Shown piece by piece: positions 1 to 6,263 of a stretch of 6,263 nt of DNA; within the stretch, counting starts at the first letter, position 1, and each line of letters starts with the position of its first letter. A program made the position numbers and the translations under genes. Source of the DNA: Chloroflexota bacterium (GTDB taxonomy: Bacteria; Chloroflexota; Dehalococcoidia; Lucifugimonadales; Lucifugimonadaceae); assembly GCA_002708145.1 (NCBI GenBank), contig PAOV01000030.1:11389-17651 (forward strand), given 5' to 3'. The notes beneath the pieces were generated by a model. The model made no database searches, had not been told where the DNA came from, and saw only the letters and a program-made list of their open reading frames with translations.

Positions 1-86
1 TTTTTAGCATTTTTTATTTGAAGAGAAAATTTTTCTCCTTGATAAATTTTTTTTGAACTAAGTATTGTAGGGTTATTATTTGCCAA
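1..86. other. Gap downstream of nadK with an SD-like hexamer and a possible gene start at the edge
   Basis: No gene body is present. Read on the minus strand there is AAGGAG (40-35), a weak 5-bp hairpin GAGAA/TTCTC (37-33 with 27-23, five-base loop) and an ATG at 10-8 followed by CTA AAA, which could begin a next gene with Met-Leu-Lys. The spacing of 24 bases between AAGGAG and that ATG is too long for a standard site unless the hairpin shortens it. Nothing here is a clear rho-independent terminator for nadK: the bases after the hairpin on the minus strand are A-rich, not T-rich. The next gene, if there is one, cannot be identified from three codons. Confidence 0.35.
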
Positions 87-923
87 CTAAATTCCTTTTC
101 TTATACCTAGTTTTCTTGATAAGTCACCCCAAAATTCTGCAGGTTTTTTTTTCCGTAAGAAACTAATATATTTACTGCTCTGATATATCTCAATTTGATC
201 AGACTTTCTTAATTCCTTGTCAATAAACCCATCTGAAGAGAAATTTACACTATGGTCACTGATTATTTCAATATTGATCCTTGAATCACCACTTAATACT
301 ACTCCTCCAAATTGACTCATATGGCTAGCGATTGGCTTAAGTATAAAATCTCTTGAAAGTGGATCAAGAACAGGACCTCCTAATGCAAGATTATAGCCTG
401 TAGAACCTGTTGCTGTAGATACAATGATTCCGTCACCTCTATATGTCGCAAGATGAACACCATCTATATGCGTTGCTAGCTCAGTAACTCTTATCAAATT
501 ACCTCTTGCTACAGCAATATCATTTAGTGAAATTGCAAAAATTTTATTGGTTTTTATATTTTTAGCTTCAAGCATATATCGTTTTTCCAGCCTAGCGTTT
601 CCCTCAAAATACCATTTCAAACTTTTAATTGCATCTAACTCTTCAATTTCACTCATGAATCCTACTCTTCCCATATTAATTCCTAGTATGGGAATATTAT
701 ATTCAGCTACTAGATGAGCTACTTTTAATATAGTGCCATCTCCTCCAACAGCTATCATTAACTGAGATTCATTTATTCTTTCTTTTTCCTGTAAGATATC
801 TTTTTCATTCATATTCCAAAAAGTTTTGTCCGAAGAAAAATTATTTATAATTTTTTTTGATAAGTCCAATGAAGGTGCAGACAAACTATTGTGAATTATG
901 CCTATGCTATTGTATGAAGTCAT
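87..923 (-). CDS. nadK: NAD kinase
   Basis: This 278-residue cytoplasmic enzyme phosphorylates NAD at the 2'-hydroxyl of its adenosine ribose, using ATP (or polyphosphate in some members), and is the only known route to NADP. Motifs in order: GGDGT at 60-64 with the catalytic aspartate D62, then GINMGRVGFMSE (81-92), the ND form of the NE/D motif in SLNDIAV (132-138), the Gly-rich signature DGIIVSTATGSTGY (164-177) continuing into LALGGPVLDP, and KPIASHM (196-202) in place of the usual P-I-x-P-H. Length is typical for bacterial NadK (about 280-300). The ATG at 923 has only a weak purine-rich stretch (AAAAGAA) in front of it, so translation may be modest. The 29-base gap behind nuoN contains a TATATA run but no convincing promoter, so read-through from the nuo operon is likely. 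The stop is TAG at 89-87. Confidence 0.96.
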   Translation of the reverse strand: MTSYNSIGIIHNSLSAPSLDLSKKIINNFSSDKTFWNMNEKDILQEKERINESQLMIAVGGDGTILKVAHLVAEYNIPILGINMGRVGFMSEIEELDAIKSLKWYFEGNARLEKRYMLEAKNIKTNKIFAISLNDIAVARGNLIRVTELATHIDGVHLATYRGDGIIVSTATGSTGYNLALGGPVLDPLSRDFILKPIASHMSQFGGVVLSGDSRINIEIISDHSVNFSSDGFIDKELRKSDQIEIYQSSKYISFLRKKKPAEFWGDLSRKLGIRKGI

Positions 924-952
924 ATTTTATTCTTTTGTATATATAGTAATGA

Positions 953-2437
953 TTATATAAAATTAATAGCCTTTTTTGACATCTCTAGTACCAAGAAAGG
1001 AATTATTCCTAATAAAAGAACTAGTATTGAACATATTGCCCCGGCAAAAACTGTTCGACTGTCTTGAAGCTTTGATACATAAGAAAGTTTATCATTAGAC
1101 GGCTCTTCAAAAACTATGAATCTTATTATTCTCAAATAGTAAAATGCTGCAAGGACAGAATTTACAACTCCAATTAGAGCCAACCATGGATAACCAGAGT
1201 TTATAGCAAATCCAAATATTATAACCTTTGACATAAATCCAACAGTTGGCGGCATACCAATTAATGATAATAATCCAATAACTAAAATTACAGAATAAAC
1301 GGTCGAGACTTTTATAAAACCACTAAGACCTTGGATAGTTTCATCTTTAGTTTTTGAAATAATGATGGTTACAACAATAAATATTGAGATATTGGTAAAT
1401 AAATAACCAGCTAAATAATACATACTACCTTGGATACCACTAAAATCGAGCGTTTCACTGCCTGGAATAGCAGCTAAACCAATAAGAATATAGCCAGCTT
1501 GAGCGATTGTTGAATAGCCTAATAATCTTTTAATATTATTCTGATTCAACGCAAATAAATTACCTATAGTCATAGTTATTGCAGCAAGAATAGCAAAAAT
1601 CAAAGACCAGTCTACCATTAAGTTTTCATTGGAAAATGCTGTATAAAAAATTCTTATTATCACAGCAAAAGCTGAAGCTTTAGATGCTACTGATAAAAAT
1701 GCGGCTACTGGAGTTGGAGCCCCTTGATATACATCTGGGATCCACATTTGCCAAGGTACAATAGCCATCTTGAAACTTAGACCAGAGATAATCAATACAA
1801 TAGAAATAATAATTCCATAAGAATTAAGTGAATTCATAGATGAAATAGAATCTTTGATTACAAGTAAATTTGTTGATCCACTTATTCCATATAAGTATAT
1901 AAAACCGTAAAGTAACAAGGCACTAGAAAATGCCGATAAAATAAAAAATTTAATCCCCGATTCAATACCTAATTTAGTTCTATGAATAGATAAGAGTACT
2001 ATTATTGGAAGGGCAGATAATTCCAGAGCGACATAAATAGTTATAAGTTCAGTAGATGATACTAATAACATCATTCCCACAATAGATAAAAAAAACAAAG
2101 ATATAAATTCTCCAAAATAATATTTGGTTTTTTCAGCGATTAAATAATGAAAACTACCATAAATAGTTATTACTGAAGCTAATAAAATCAATAATTTAAA
2201 AAAAAGTGAAAAATTATCAGTTGCAAATGTATCTAATAAACCAGCATTAGTAGAAATTTCAAATAACCAACCAAACCATAGATTGCATACTAATAAAATA
2301 GTTATTATCAAGGAAAATATAGATAAATTAATAATTTTTACTACATCAGTCTTAAACAGTGATAAAACTAATAGAAAAAGACCAGAAATAGATAAAAATA
2401 TTTCTGGAGATAATAGTTTTAAATCGTTTAAATTCAT
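953..2437 (-). CDS. nuoN: NADH-quinone oxidoreductase subunit N (NuoN)
   Basis: This 494-residue polytopic protein is the proximal antiporter-like proton-pumping subunit of complex I (ND2 homologue). Key residues: E139 in YVALELSALP (TM5, E133 in E. coli), K223 in GLSFKMAIVPWQMW (TM7, K217), K253 in SVASKASAF (TM8, K247) and K404 in PPTVGFMSKVIIF (TM12, where NuoN has lysine while NuoM has glutamate). PDVYQGAPTPVAAFL at 234-248 is the NuoN signature that separates it from NuoL and NuoM. NIKRLLGYSTIAQAGY at 301-316 is the conserved segment shared by this antiporter family. Length is usual for NuoN (about 480-500). The ATG at 2437 is preceded by AAGGAG with a seven-base spacer and overlaps the nuoM stop by four bases, a classic translational coupling arrangement. 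It is the last nuo gene of the cluster; nadK follows after 29 bases with no visible terminator. Confidence 0.97.
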   Translation of the reverse strand: MNLNDLKLLSPEIFLSISGLFLLVLSLFKTDVVKIINLSIFSLIITILLVCNLWFGWLFEISTNAGLLDTFATDNFSLFFKLLILLASVITIYGSFHYLIAEKTKYYFGEFISLFFLSIVGMMLLVSSTELITIYVALELSALPIIVLLSIHRTKLGIESGIKFFILSAFSSALLLYGFIYLYGISGSTNLLVIKDSISSMNSLNSYGIIISIVLIISGLSFKMAIVPWQMWIPDVYQGAPTPVAAFLSVASKASAFAVIIRIFYTAFSNENLMVDWSLIFAILAAITMTIGNLFALNQNNIKRLLGYSTIAQAGYILIGLAAIPGSETLDFSGIQGSMYYLAGYLFTNISIFIVVTIIISKTKDETIQGLSGFIKVSTVYSVILVIGLLSLIGMPPTVGFMSKVIIFGFAINSGYPWLALIGVVNSVLAAFYYLRIIRFIVFEEPSNDKLSYVSKLQDSRTVFAGAICSILVLLLGIIPFLVLEMSKKAINFI

Positions 2438-3978
2438 CTGATAACTCCTTCAACTCCAAGATTTATCATATCAGTTAAAAACGAAGGCCAAATTCCTACT
2501 AATATTACAGGAATAGTCAATAATAAAATTGGTAATAAATCTAACTTTTTAACATCACGAATTTTTTCATAAATATCATCAGAAAAAATCTCATCCGGAG
2601 GCTTGACCCCAAAAAATATTCTTTGAATCATCCATAAAATATATCCTGCAGCTAATACTACTCCAAATGCAGAGATAATTGTTGCTACAGGCCAAATTTT
2701 ATAAACTGAAAGAAAAATCATTATTTCTGATACAAAACCGGATAACATAGGCAATCCAAGTGATGCAAAACCGGATATAAAAAAGAATACTGCTATTATA
2801 GGTATCTTATGCCATAGCCCACCAAGATGAGGTATATGTCTTGTATGAGTTCTTTCATAAGTATAACCTACCATTAAGAAAGCAAGTCCAGTAATTGTTC
2901 CATGAGTAAACATTTGCAAAGCTGCACCATTAATCCCTGCAATGGATGATTGCATACTTGACTGACCAATAGCTGAAACTCCCAACATTACAAAACCCAT
3001 ATGACTGATTGAACTAAAGGCTATTAGCCTTTTCATATCTGTTTGCCTTACAGTTATGATTCCACCATATACAACTGAAACTGCAGCTAAAATTGATATG
3101 TATAGCGAAACATCATATATAGTGAATCCATTAGTATTCTGAAAAAAACCTATATTTATCCTTATAAGACCATAACCTGCCATTTTTAGTAATACGCCTG
3201 CAAGCATAACTGAAACAGCCGTAGGAGCATCGGTATGAGCATCTGGCAACCAACTATGCATAGGCCATGAGGGTAGTTTTATTGAAAATGCTATAAAAAA
3301 TAAGAAAAAAACAAAAGAAGCTGGAATAAGCAAATTTGAATATTGAATTAATTCTGGAATTCCAACTAAACCTAGCTCTGGTAAAGATACCATCATTAAA
3401 GTGCCTATATCAGGAGACATATATATTGATAAAATTCCAATCAACATTAAAGCGCCACCAAAAAGTGTAAAAAGAACAAACTTCATAGCTGAATACTTTG
3501 GCCTGCCAGATCCCCATATTGAAATTAGCATATACATAGGAATTAGTTCAAACTCAAAAAAAATAAAAAACAGTAAAAGATCTAGCGAAACAAATACACC
3601 AAAAACAGATGATATAAGCACAAGCAGCCAAATATGATACTCCTTAACTCTTTTTTCTACTTTTGTTGATGCTAATGTGGATACAAAACCTAAAATACCA
3701 GTCAATAGAACGAGAGGAGCGCTAAGCCCGTCCACTCCAACAATATACGAGGATCTTAGATATTCAAAAGGAATCCACCTTTCGAAATAATCTATCATTT
3801 GGAAACCAGATAAATCAGTATCGTAACTAAGGAAAATTAATAGTGAAAAAATAAATACTATACCAGTTGTAATATTTGCAAAATAACGTATAGTTTTTTT
3901 ATTTTTCAAAAAAAATAAAATTATTACAGCAGATATTACTGGGAGGAAAATAGTAAGTGAAATAATACCATCAAACAA
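2434..3978 (-). CDS. nuoM: NADH-quinone oxidoreductase subunit M (NuoM)
   Basis: This 514-residue polytopic protein is the middle antiporter-like proton-pumping subunit of the complex I membrane arm (ND4 homologue). Visible key residues: E142 in FFEFELIPMYM (TM5 glutamate, E144 in E. coli), K234 in SIKLPSWPMHSWLPDAHTD (TM7), K265 in GVLLKMAGYG (TM8) and E418 in GFVSEIMIF (TM12, E407 in E. coli). The HSWLPDAHTDAPTAVSV stretch (241-257) is diagnostic for NuoM, and length is normal for the family (about 500). The start is TTG at 3978, forced by the nuoL stop codon directly in front of it in the same frame and supported by AGGAGG ten bases upstream. The stop TGA overlaps the nuoN ATG by four bases (ATGA at 2437-2434). 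A second glutamate, E144, sits two residues after the conserved TM5 glutamate and is treated as a finding. Confidence 0.97.
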   Translation of the reverse strand: MFDGIISLTIFLPVISAVIILFFLKNKKTIRYFANITTGIVFIFSLLIFLSYDTDLSGFQMIDYFERWIPFEYLRSSYIVGVDGLSAPLVLLTGILGFVSTLASTKVEKRVKEYHIWLLVLISSVFGVFVSLDLLLFFIFFEFELIPMYMLISIWGSGRPKYSAMKFVLFTLFGGALMLIGILSIYMSPDIGTLMMVSLPELGLVGIPELIQYSNLLIPASFVFFLFFIAFSIKLPSWPMHSWLPDAHTDAPTAVSVMLAGVLLKMAGYGLIRINIGFFQNTNGFTIYDVSLYISILAAVSVVYGGIITVRQTDMKRLIAFSSISHMGFVMLGVSAIGQSSMQSSIAGINGAALQMFTHGTITGLAFLMVGYTYERTHTRHIPHLGGLWHKIPIIAVFFFISGFASLGLPMLSGFVSEIMIFLSVYKIWPVATIISAFGVVLAAGYILWMIQRIFFGVKPPDEIFSDDIYEKIRDVKKLDLLPILLLTIPVILVGIWPSFLTDMINLGVEGVIR

Positions 3979-5985
3979 TTATAATAAACCTCCTGACAAA
4001 TAAAAAATTATTAATAAGGATAAAATACCTATAAACATTCCATACACATAAACCTGAGTTTGCCCATTTTGTAAAAATAAAATACTTCTACTGAGTCTAC
4101 TAACAATATTAGTAATTTGAACATTAATATTATCTATATTTTCATCTATCCATCTTAAAAATACTGAAAGATTTTTATAAAATAACTTTCTAATTATTAT
4201 ATCCTCATAAAGGTAATCCAAATAATATTTATTTTTTAATACTCTGTAAATAATTCCTTTACTTAGGTATTTCTGAAATGATAAATTGTTTTGTTTGATA
4301 TAAATTACGTACGCTAACCAAATAGCTCCAATAGCAATCAGAGAAGATAATAATGCTATAACAACATCAAACTTTGGTGATCCACCTGCCTTGTATATTT
4401 TCTCTTTATCTCCTTGAAAAACATGATAATTATCTGTTATAAAATGAGCGAAAGCATGCTTTTCAACAATAAATAAATCTATTAATGGATTAACTATAAA
4501 ACCAACAATAATTGCTAAGCCCCCAAGTATTATCATAGGGTAAATCATAAAATTTGGTGATTCCTCAAGATGAGACTTTACAATAGTAGGGTGTATTTCT
4601 TGATTATTTTCTAGCAGTTCTTTTTTTTCTGCTTCTCCTCCACCTTTCCATTCTCCATGAAAAACTAAAAATATTACTCTAAACATGTAAAATGCAGTCA
4701 AAAATGCAGCAATCAATCCCAAAAATAAAACTATATATCCAAGAAAATTTTCTTGATGAGCTGCATGAGCTAGTATTTCATCCTTAGACCAAAAGCCAGA
4801 TAAAGGAAAAATTCCAGCTAGACTCAAGCTAGAAATAATCATAGCTATATATGTGACTGGCATAATTTTTCTCATCCCACCCATAAATTTCATATTAAAA
4901 GTACCAGAAGCGTGATGAATAGATCCTGCTCCAAGAAATAAACATGCCTTAAAAAAAGCATGAGTAAAAAGATGAAATATCGCAGGAGCGTAAGCACCGA
5001 TACCTAAAGCAAACATCATGTAACCTAGTTGACTGATTGTCGAATAGGCAAGTACTTTCTTTATATCATCAGCTACTAGTCCCATCGAAGCTGCAAAAAC
5101 AGAGGTTATTCCACCTAATAATGCAAGAAAAATCATTACATTTGATAAGTCAAATAATGGGAAAAATCTAGCAATTAAAAATACTCCTGCTGTAACCATT
5201 GTTGCAGAATGAATTAATGCTGATACTGAGGTTGGACCCTCCATAGCATCAGGCAACCATGTGTGTAAGGGAAATTGAGCTGATTTCCCTATAGCACCTA
5301 TTAGTAGCCCTGCAGATACTACAGTTGCAGAATAAGTAGAAATTTCCCCATTAGATATCGCATTATAAAGTGTATTAATATCTAAATAAGAAGGATTGAT
5401 GGAAAATAGATATAAAATCCCAAATAAGAAACCAAAATCTCCAAAGCGTGTCATTATAAACGCTTTTTTTGCCGCATTAGCAGCTGATGGCCTGTTCATC
5501 CAAAAACCTATGAGTAAATAAGATGATACACCCACTAGCTCCCAAAAAACAAACAACTGAACTATATTTTTTGAGAGAACTAGACCAAGCATTGATGCAG
5601 TAAATAAGGACATAAATGTATAATATCTGGTAATACTTTTATCGCTATGCATGTATGATAATCCATAAATTTGAACGAGTAGACTTACGGATGTGATAAC
5701 AACCATCATAACTATAGTTAAGTTATCAAGAAGTATTCCAAATGATATATATAAATGAGAAATACTTATCCAATTAATAGGTTCAAATAAAAATTGCTCA
5801 GAGCTAGATATTATTTTTACTAATATAATTATAGAAATAATAAAAGAAATCAAGATAGAAAATATTGTTGTATAACCTGCATAAATTGATGCTGAATCAA
5901 AAAAATTTCTTATAATAACTCCGTTTATAACAAAACTTAATAATGGAAATAAAATTACTAAGTAAGATAATAGCTCATAATTCAT
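3979..5985 (-). CDS. nuoL: NADH-quinone oxidoreductase subunit L (NuoL)
   Basis: This 668-residue polytopic membrane protein is the distal antiporter-like, proton-pumping subunit of complex I (ND5 homologue). The expected functional residues are all present: E149 in FWELVG, D183 in RFGDFG, K234 in GAIGKSAQFPLHTWLPDAMEGPT style, H259 in LIHSATM, H338, H342 and K346 in FHLFTHAFFKACLF, and K401-D402 in GFWSKDE. Each is offset by only 2-5 from the E. coli counterpart. The C-terminal third has the NuoL-specific lateral amphipathic helix, roughly residues 583-636, opening with NKYYLDYLYED and ending in LQNGQTQVY, then an anchoring last helix (643-664). At 668 residues it is longer than E. coli NuoL (613); the extra length includes hydrophilic loops near 445-478 and 507-535. 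The ATG at 5985 has an AAGGA site nine bases upstream, inside the end of the small gene. The nuoL TAA touches the nuoM start. Confidence 0.97.
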   Translation of the reverse strand: MNYELLSYLVILFPLLSFVINGVIIRNFFDSASIYAGYTTIFSILISFIISIIILVKIISSSEQFLFEPINWISISHLYISFGILLDNLTIVMMVVITSVSLLVQIYGLSYMHSDKSITRYYTFMSLFTASMLGLVLSKNIVQLFVFWELVGVSSYLLIGFWMNRPSAANAAKKAFIMTRFGDFGFLFGILYLFSINPSYLDINTLYNAISNGEISTYSATVVSAGLLIGAIGKSAQFPLHTWLPDAMEGPTSVSALIHSATMVTAGVFLIARFFPLFDLSNVMIFLALLGGITSVFAASMGLVADDIKKVLAYSTISQLGYMMFALGIGAYAPAIFHLFTHAFFKACLFLGAGSIHHASGTFNMKFMGGMRKIMPVTYIAMIISSLSLAGIFPLSGFWSKDEILAHAAHQENFLGYIVLFLGLIAAFLTAFYMFRVIFLVFHGEWKGGGEAEKKELLENNQEIHPTIVKSHLEESPNFMIYPMIILGGLAIIVGFIVNPLIDLFIVEKHAFAHFITDNYHVFQGDKEKIYKAGGSPKFDVVIALLSSLIAIGAIWLAYVIYIKQNNLSFQKYLSKGIIYRVLKNKYYLDYLYEDIIIRKLFYKNLSVFLRWIDENIDNINVQITNIVSRLSRSILFLQNGQTQVYVYGMFIGILSLLIIFYLSGGLL
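3989..3994 (-). promoter_or_regulatory. Consensus Shine-Dalgarno site for nuoM
   Basis: A perfect AGGAGG lies at 3994-3989 on the minus strand, within the last codons of nuoL (Gly-Gly-Leu-Leu-stop) and ten bases before the TTG at 3978-3976. The nuoL TAA (3981-3979) is in the same frame as that TTG, so nuoM cannot start further upstream. The strong site offsets the weak TTG start and decides it. Confidence 0.7.
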
Positions 5986-5986
5986 A

Positions 5987-6181
5987 TCATAGTTTCCTTA
6001 GAATTTCGTCAGCAACATGTTCCCTACCCTTAGGAACTAATATTCTAAATTGTGAATTTTCTGACCAATCCAAAATATTTTTTACAGGTAAAATTTTGGA
6101 AGGTAATCCTTCTCCTTCAAATAAATTTTTCCACATTTCGGCGGATATTAAATTATTTGCTTTTTTATAGTCAACCCACAA
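5987..6181 (-). CDS. Small DUF2007-like protein encoded between nuoK and nuoL
   Basis: This is a 64-residue, soluble-looking protein with no signal peptide or membrane segment. Seen: a short N-terminal strand (MWVDYKKA), a helix around residues 11-22 leading to EGEGLPSKIL (22-31), a variable middle, then a strand with RILVPKG (46-52) and a final helix ending AAD-like in HVADEILRKL (55-64). The plan of strand, helix, 'L-E-x-E-G-(I/L)-P', strand, 'V-x-VP', 'A-x-x-(I/L)-L' is that of the DUF2007 family (putative signal-transducing, ferredoxin-like small domains) whose biochemical function is not established. The start is TTG with a GAGGG site six bases upstream; an in-frame stop blocks any earlier start. 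It lies one base after nuoK and one base before nuoL, so it must be co-transcribed and probably co-translated with them. Inference: an accessory, assembly or regulatory factor for complex I, or a passenger gene. I am confident it is a real gene, less so of the family. Confidence 0.75.
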   Translation of the reverse strand: MWVDYKKANNLISAEMWKNLFEGEGLPSKILPVKNILDWSENSQFRILVPKGREHVADEILRKL

Positions 6182-6182
6182 A

Positions 6183-6263
6183 TTATTCCCTCATCTCTGA
6201 TACATTTTCTATTTGAATATCCTTGTTAACTCTTGAAAGAGCAAAAACAAGTGCTAAAGCGAG
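6183..6263 (-). CDS. nuoK: NADH-quinone oxidoreductase subunit K (NuoK), C-terminal fragment
   Basis: Only the last 26 codons and a TAA stop are inside the window; the 5' part lies beyond the right edge. The fragment reads as the end of a transmembrane helix (LALALVFALSR) followed by a short polar tail ending in VSEMRE. NuoK proteins are about 100 residues with three membrane helices and typically end in this way: E. coli NuoK also finishes with a VSEMR-type tail. NuoK is the small membrane-arm subunit of complex I (ND4L homologue) that sits between the quinone site and the antiporter-like subunits and carries part of the proton path. Its two key glutamates are upstream and cannot be seen here. 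The position immediately before the nuoL-M-N block agrees with the usual nuo order. The identification rests on the tail, the frame and the context. The stop is one base before the TTG start of the next gene. Confidence 0.88.
   Translation of the reverse strand, partial: LALALVFALSRVNKDIQIENVSEMRE
6188..6192 (-). promoter_or_regulatory. Shine-Dalgarno site for the small gene between nuoK and nuoL
   Basis: On the minus strand GAGGG lies at 6192-6188, inside the last codons of nuoK and six bases before the TTG at 6181-6179. An in-frame TGA at 6193-6191 rules out a start further upstream, so this site together with the TTG decides the start of the 64-residue protein. The next ATG in frame (6136-6134) would remove the first quarter of the protein. 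Confidence 0.6.

Noticed and set aside
21..54. Hairpin plus T-run as a rho-independent terminator
   Set aside because: The T-run (47-54) follows the stem only on the plus strand and about ten bases late, while the genes are on the minus strand, where the stem is followed by A-rich sequence. The stem is also only five, mostly weak, base pairs.
924..952. TATATATA run between nuoN and nadK as a promoter
   Set aside because: In sequence this AT-rich such runs are expected by chance, and no good -35 element is visible at the right distance.
3401..3637. Open frame of 78 codons on the plus strand inside nuoM
   Set aside because: It lies entirely antisense to a well-conserved nuoM region, its translation is low-complexity (Lys/Ser/Ile-rich) with no recognisable motif, and no convincing ribosome site precedes it.
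953..5985. Mrp antiporter or membrane hydrogenase instead of complex I
   Set aside because: The nuoK tail, the L-M-N order, the NuoL lateral helix and the NuoN PDVYQGAPTP signature all fit complex I specifically.
5987..6136. Alternative ATG start at 6136-6134 for the small gene
   Set aside because: It would delete the first strand and part of the helix of the apparent domain and leave a 45-base gap after nuoK, while the TTG has a well placed GAGGG site.
5943..6170. Open frame of 75 codons on the plus strand across nuoL start and the small gene
   Set aside because: It is antisense to two better supported minus-strand genes that have proper junctions and ribosome sites, and its translation resembles no family I know.

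Overview
The window is AT-rich (about 30% GC by eye) and carries one tightly packed gene cluster, all on the minus strand and so read from right to left: the end of nuoK, a 64-codon gene, nuoL, nuoM, nuoN and nadK. It is the distal end of a bacterial NADH:quinone oxidoreductase (respiratory complex I) operon. The operon's promoter and peripheral-arm genes lie beyond the right edge.

Layout: 6183-6263 is the C-terminal tail of NuoK. 5987-6181 is a small soluble protein with a DUF2007-like pattern. 3979-5985 is NuoL, 2434-3978 is NuoM and 953-2437 is NuoN; these are the three large antiporter-like proton-pumping subunits, and all have the charged intramembrane residues expected for pumping. 87-923 is NAD kinase. 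Positions 1-86 hold no gene body, only a Shine-Dalgarno-like hexamer, a weak hairpin and a possible start codon at 10-8. The junctions are very tight: 1 nt (nuoK/small gene), 1 nt (small gene/nuoL), 0 nt (nuoL/nuoM), a 4-nt ATGA overlap (nuoM/nuoN) and 29 nt (nuoN/nadK). This points to one transcript with translational coupling. Two genes start with TTG.

NuoK, L, M and N build the membrane arm, which couples NADH (or another donor) oxidation and quinone reduction to proton export. NadK makes NADP from NAD and is linked only by the shared pyridine nucleotide pool. TGA is used as a stop codon, so the genetic code is standard in that respect. Protein style and AT-richness suggest a free-living, streamlined marine-type bacterium. 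A Chloroflexota (SAR202/Dehalococcoidia-like) origin is my best guess, but the sequence alone does not prove it.

Most of the window is ordinary housekeeping sequence. The item most worth attention is the small DUF2007-like gene between nuoK and nuoL, a place where most complex I operons have no gene.
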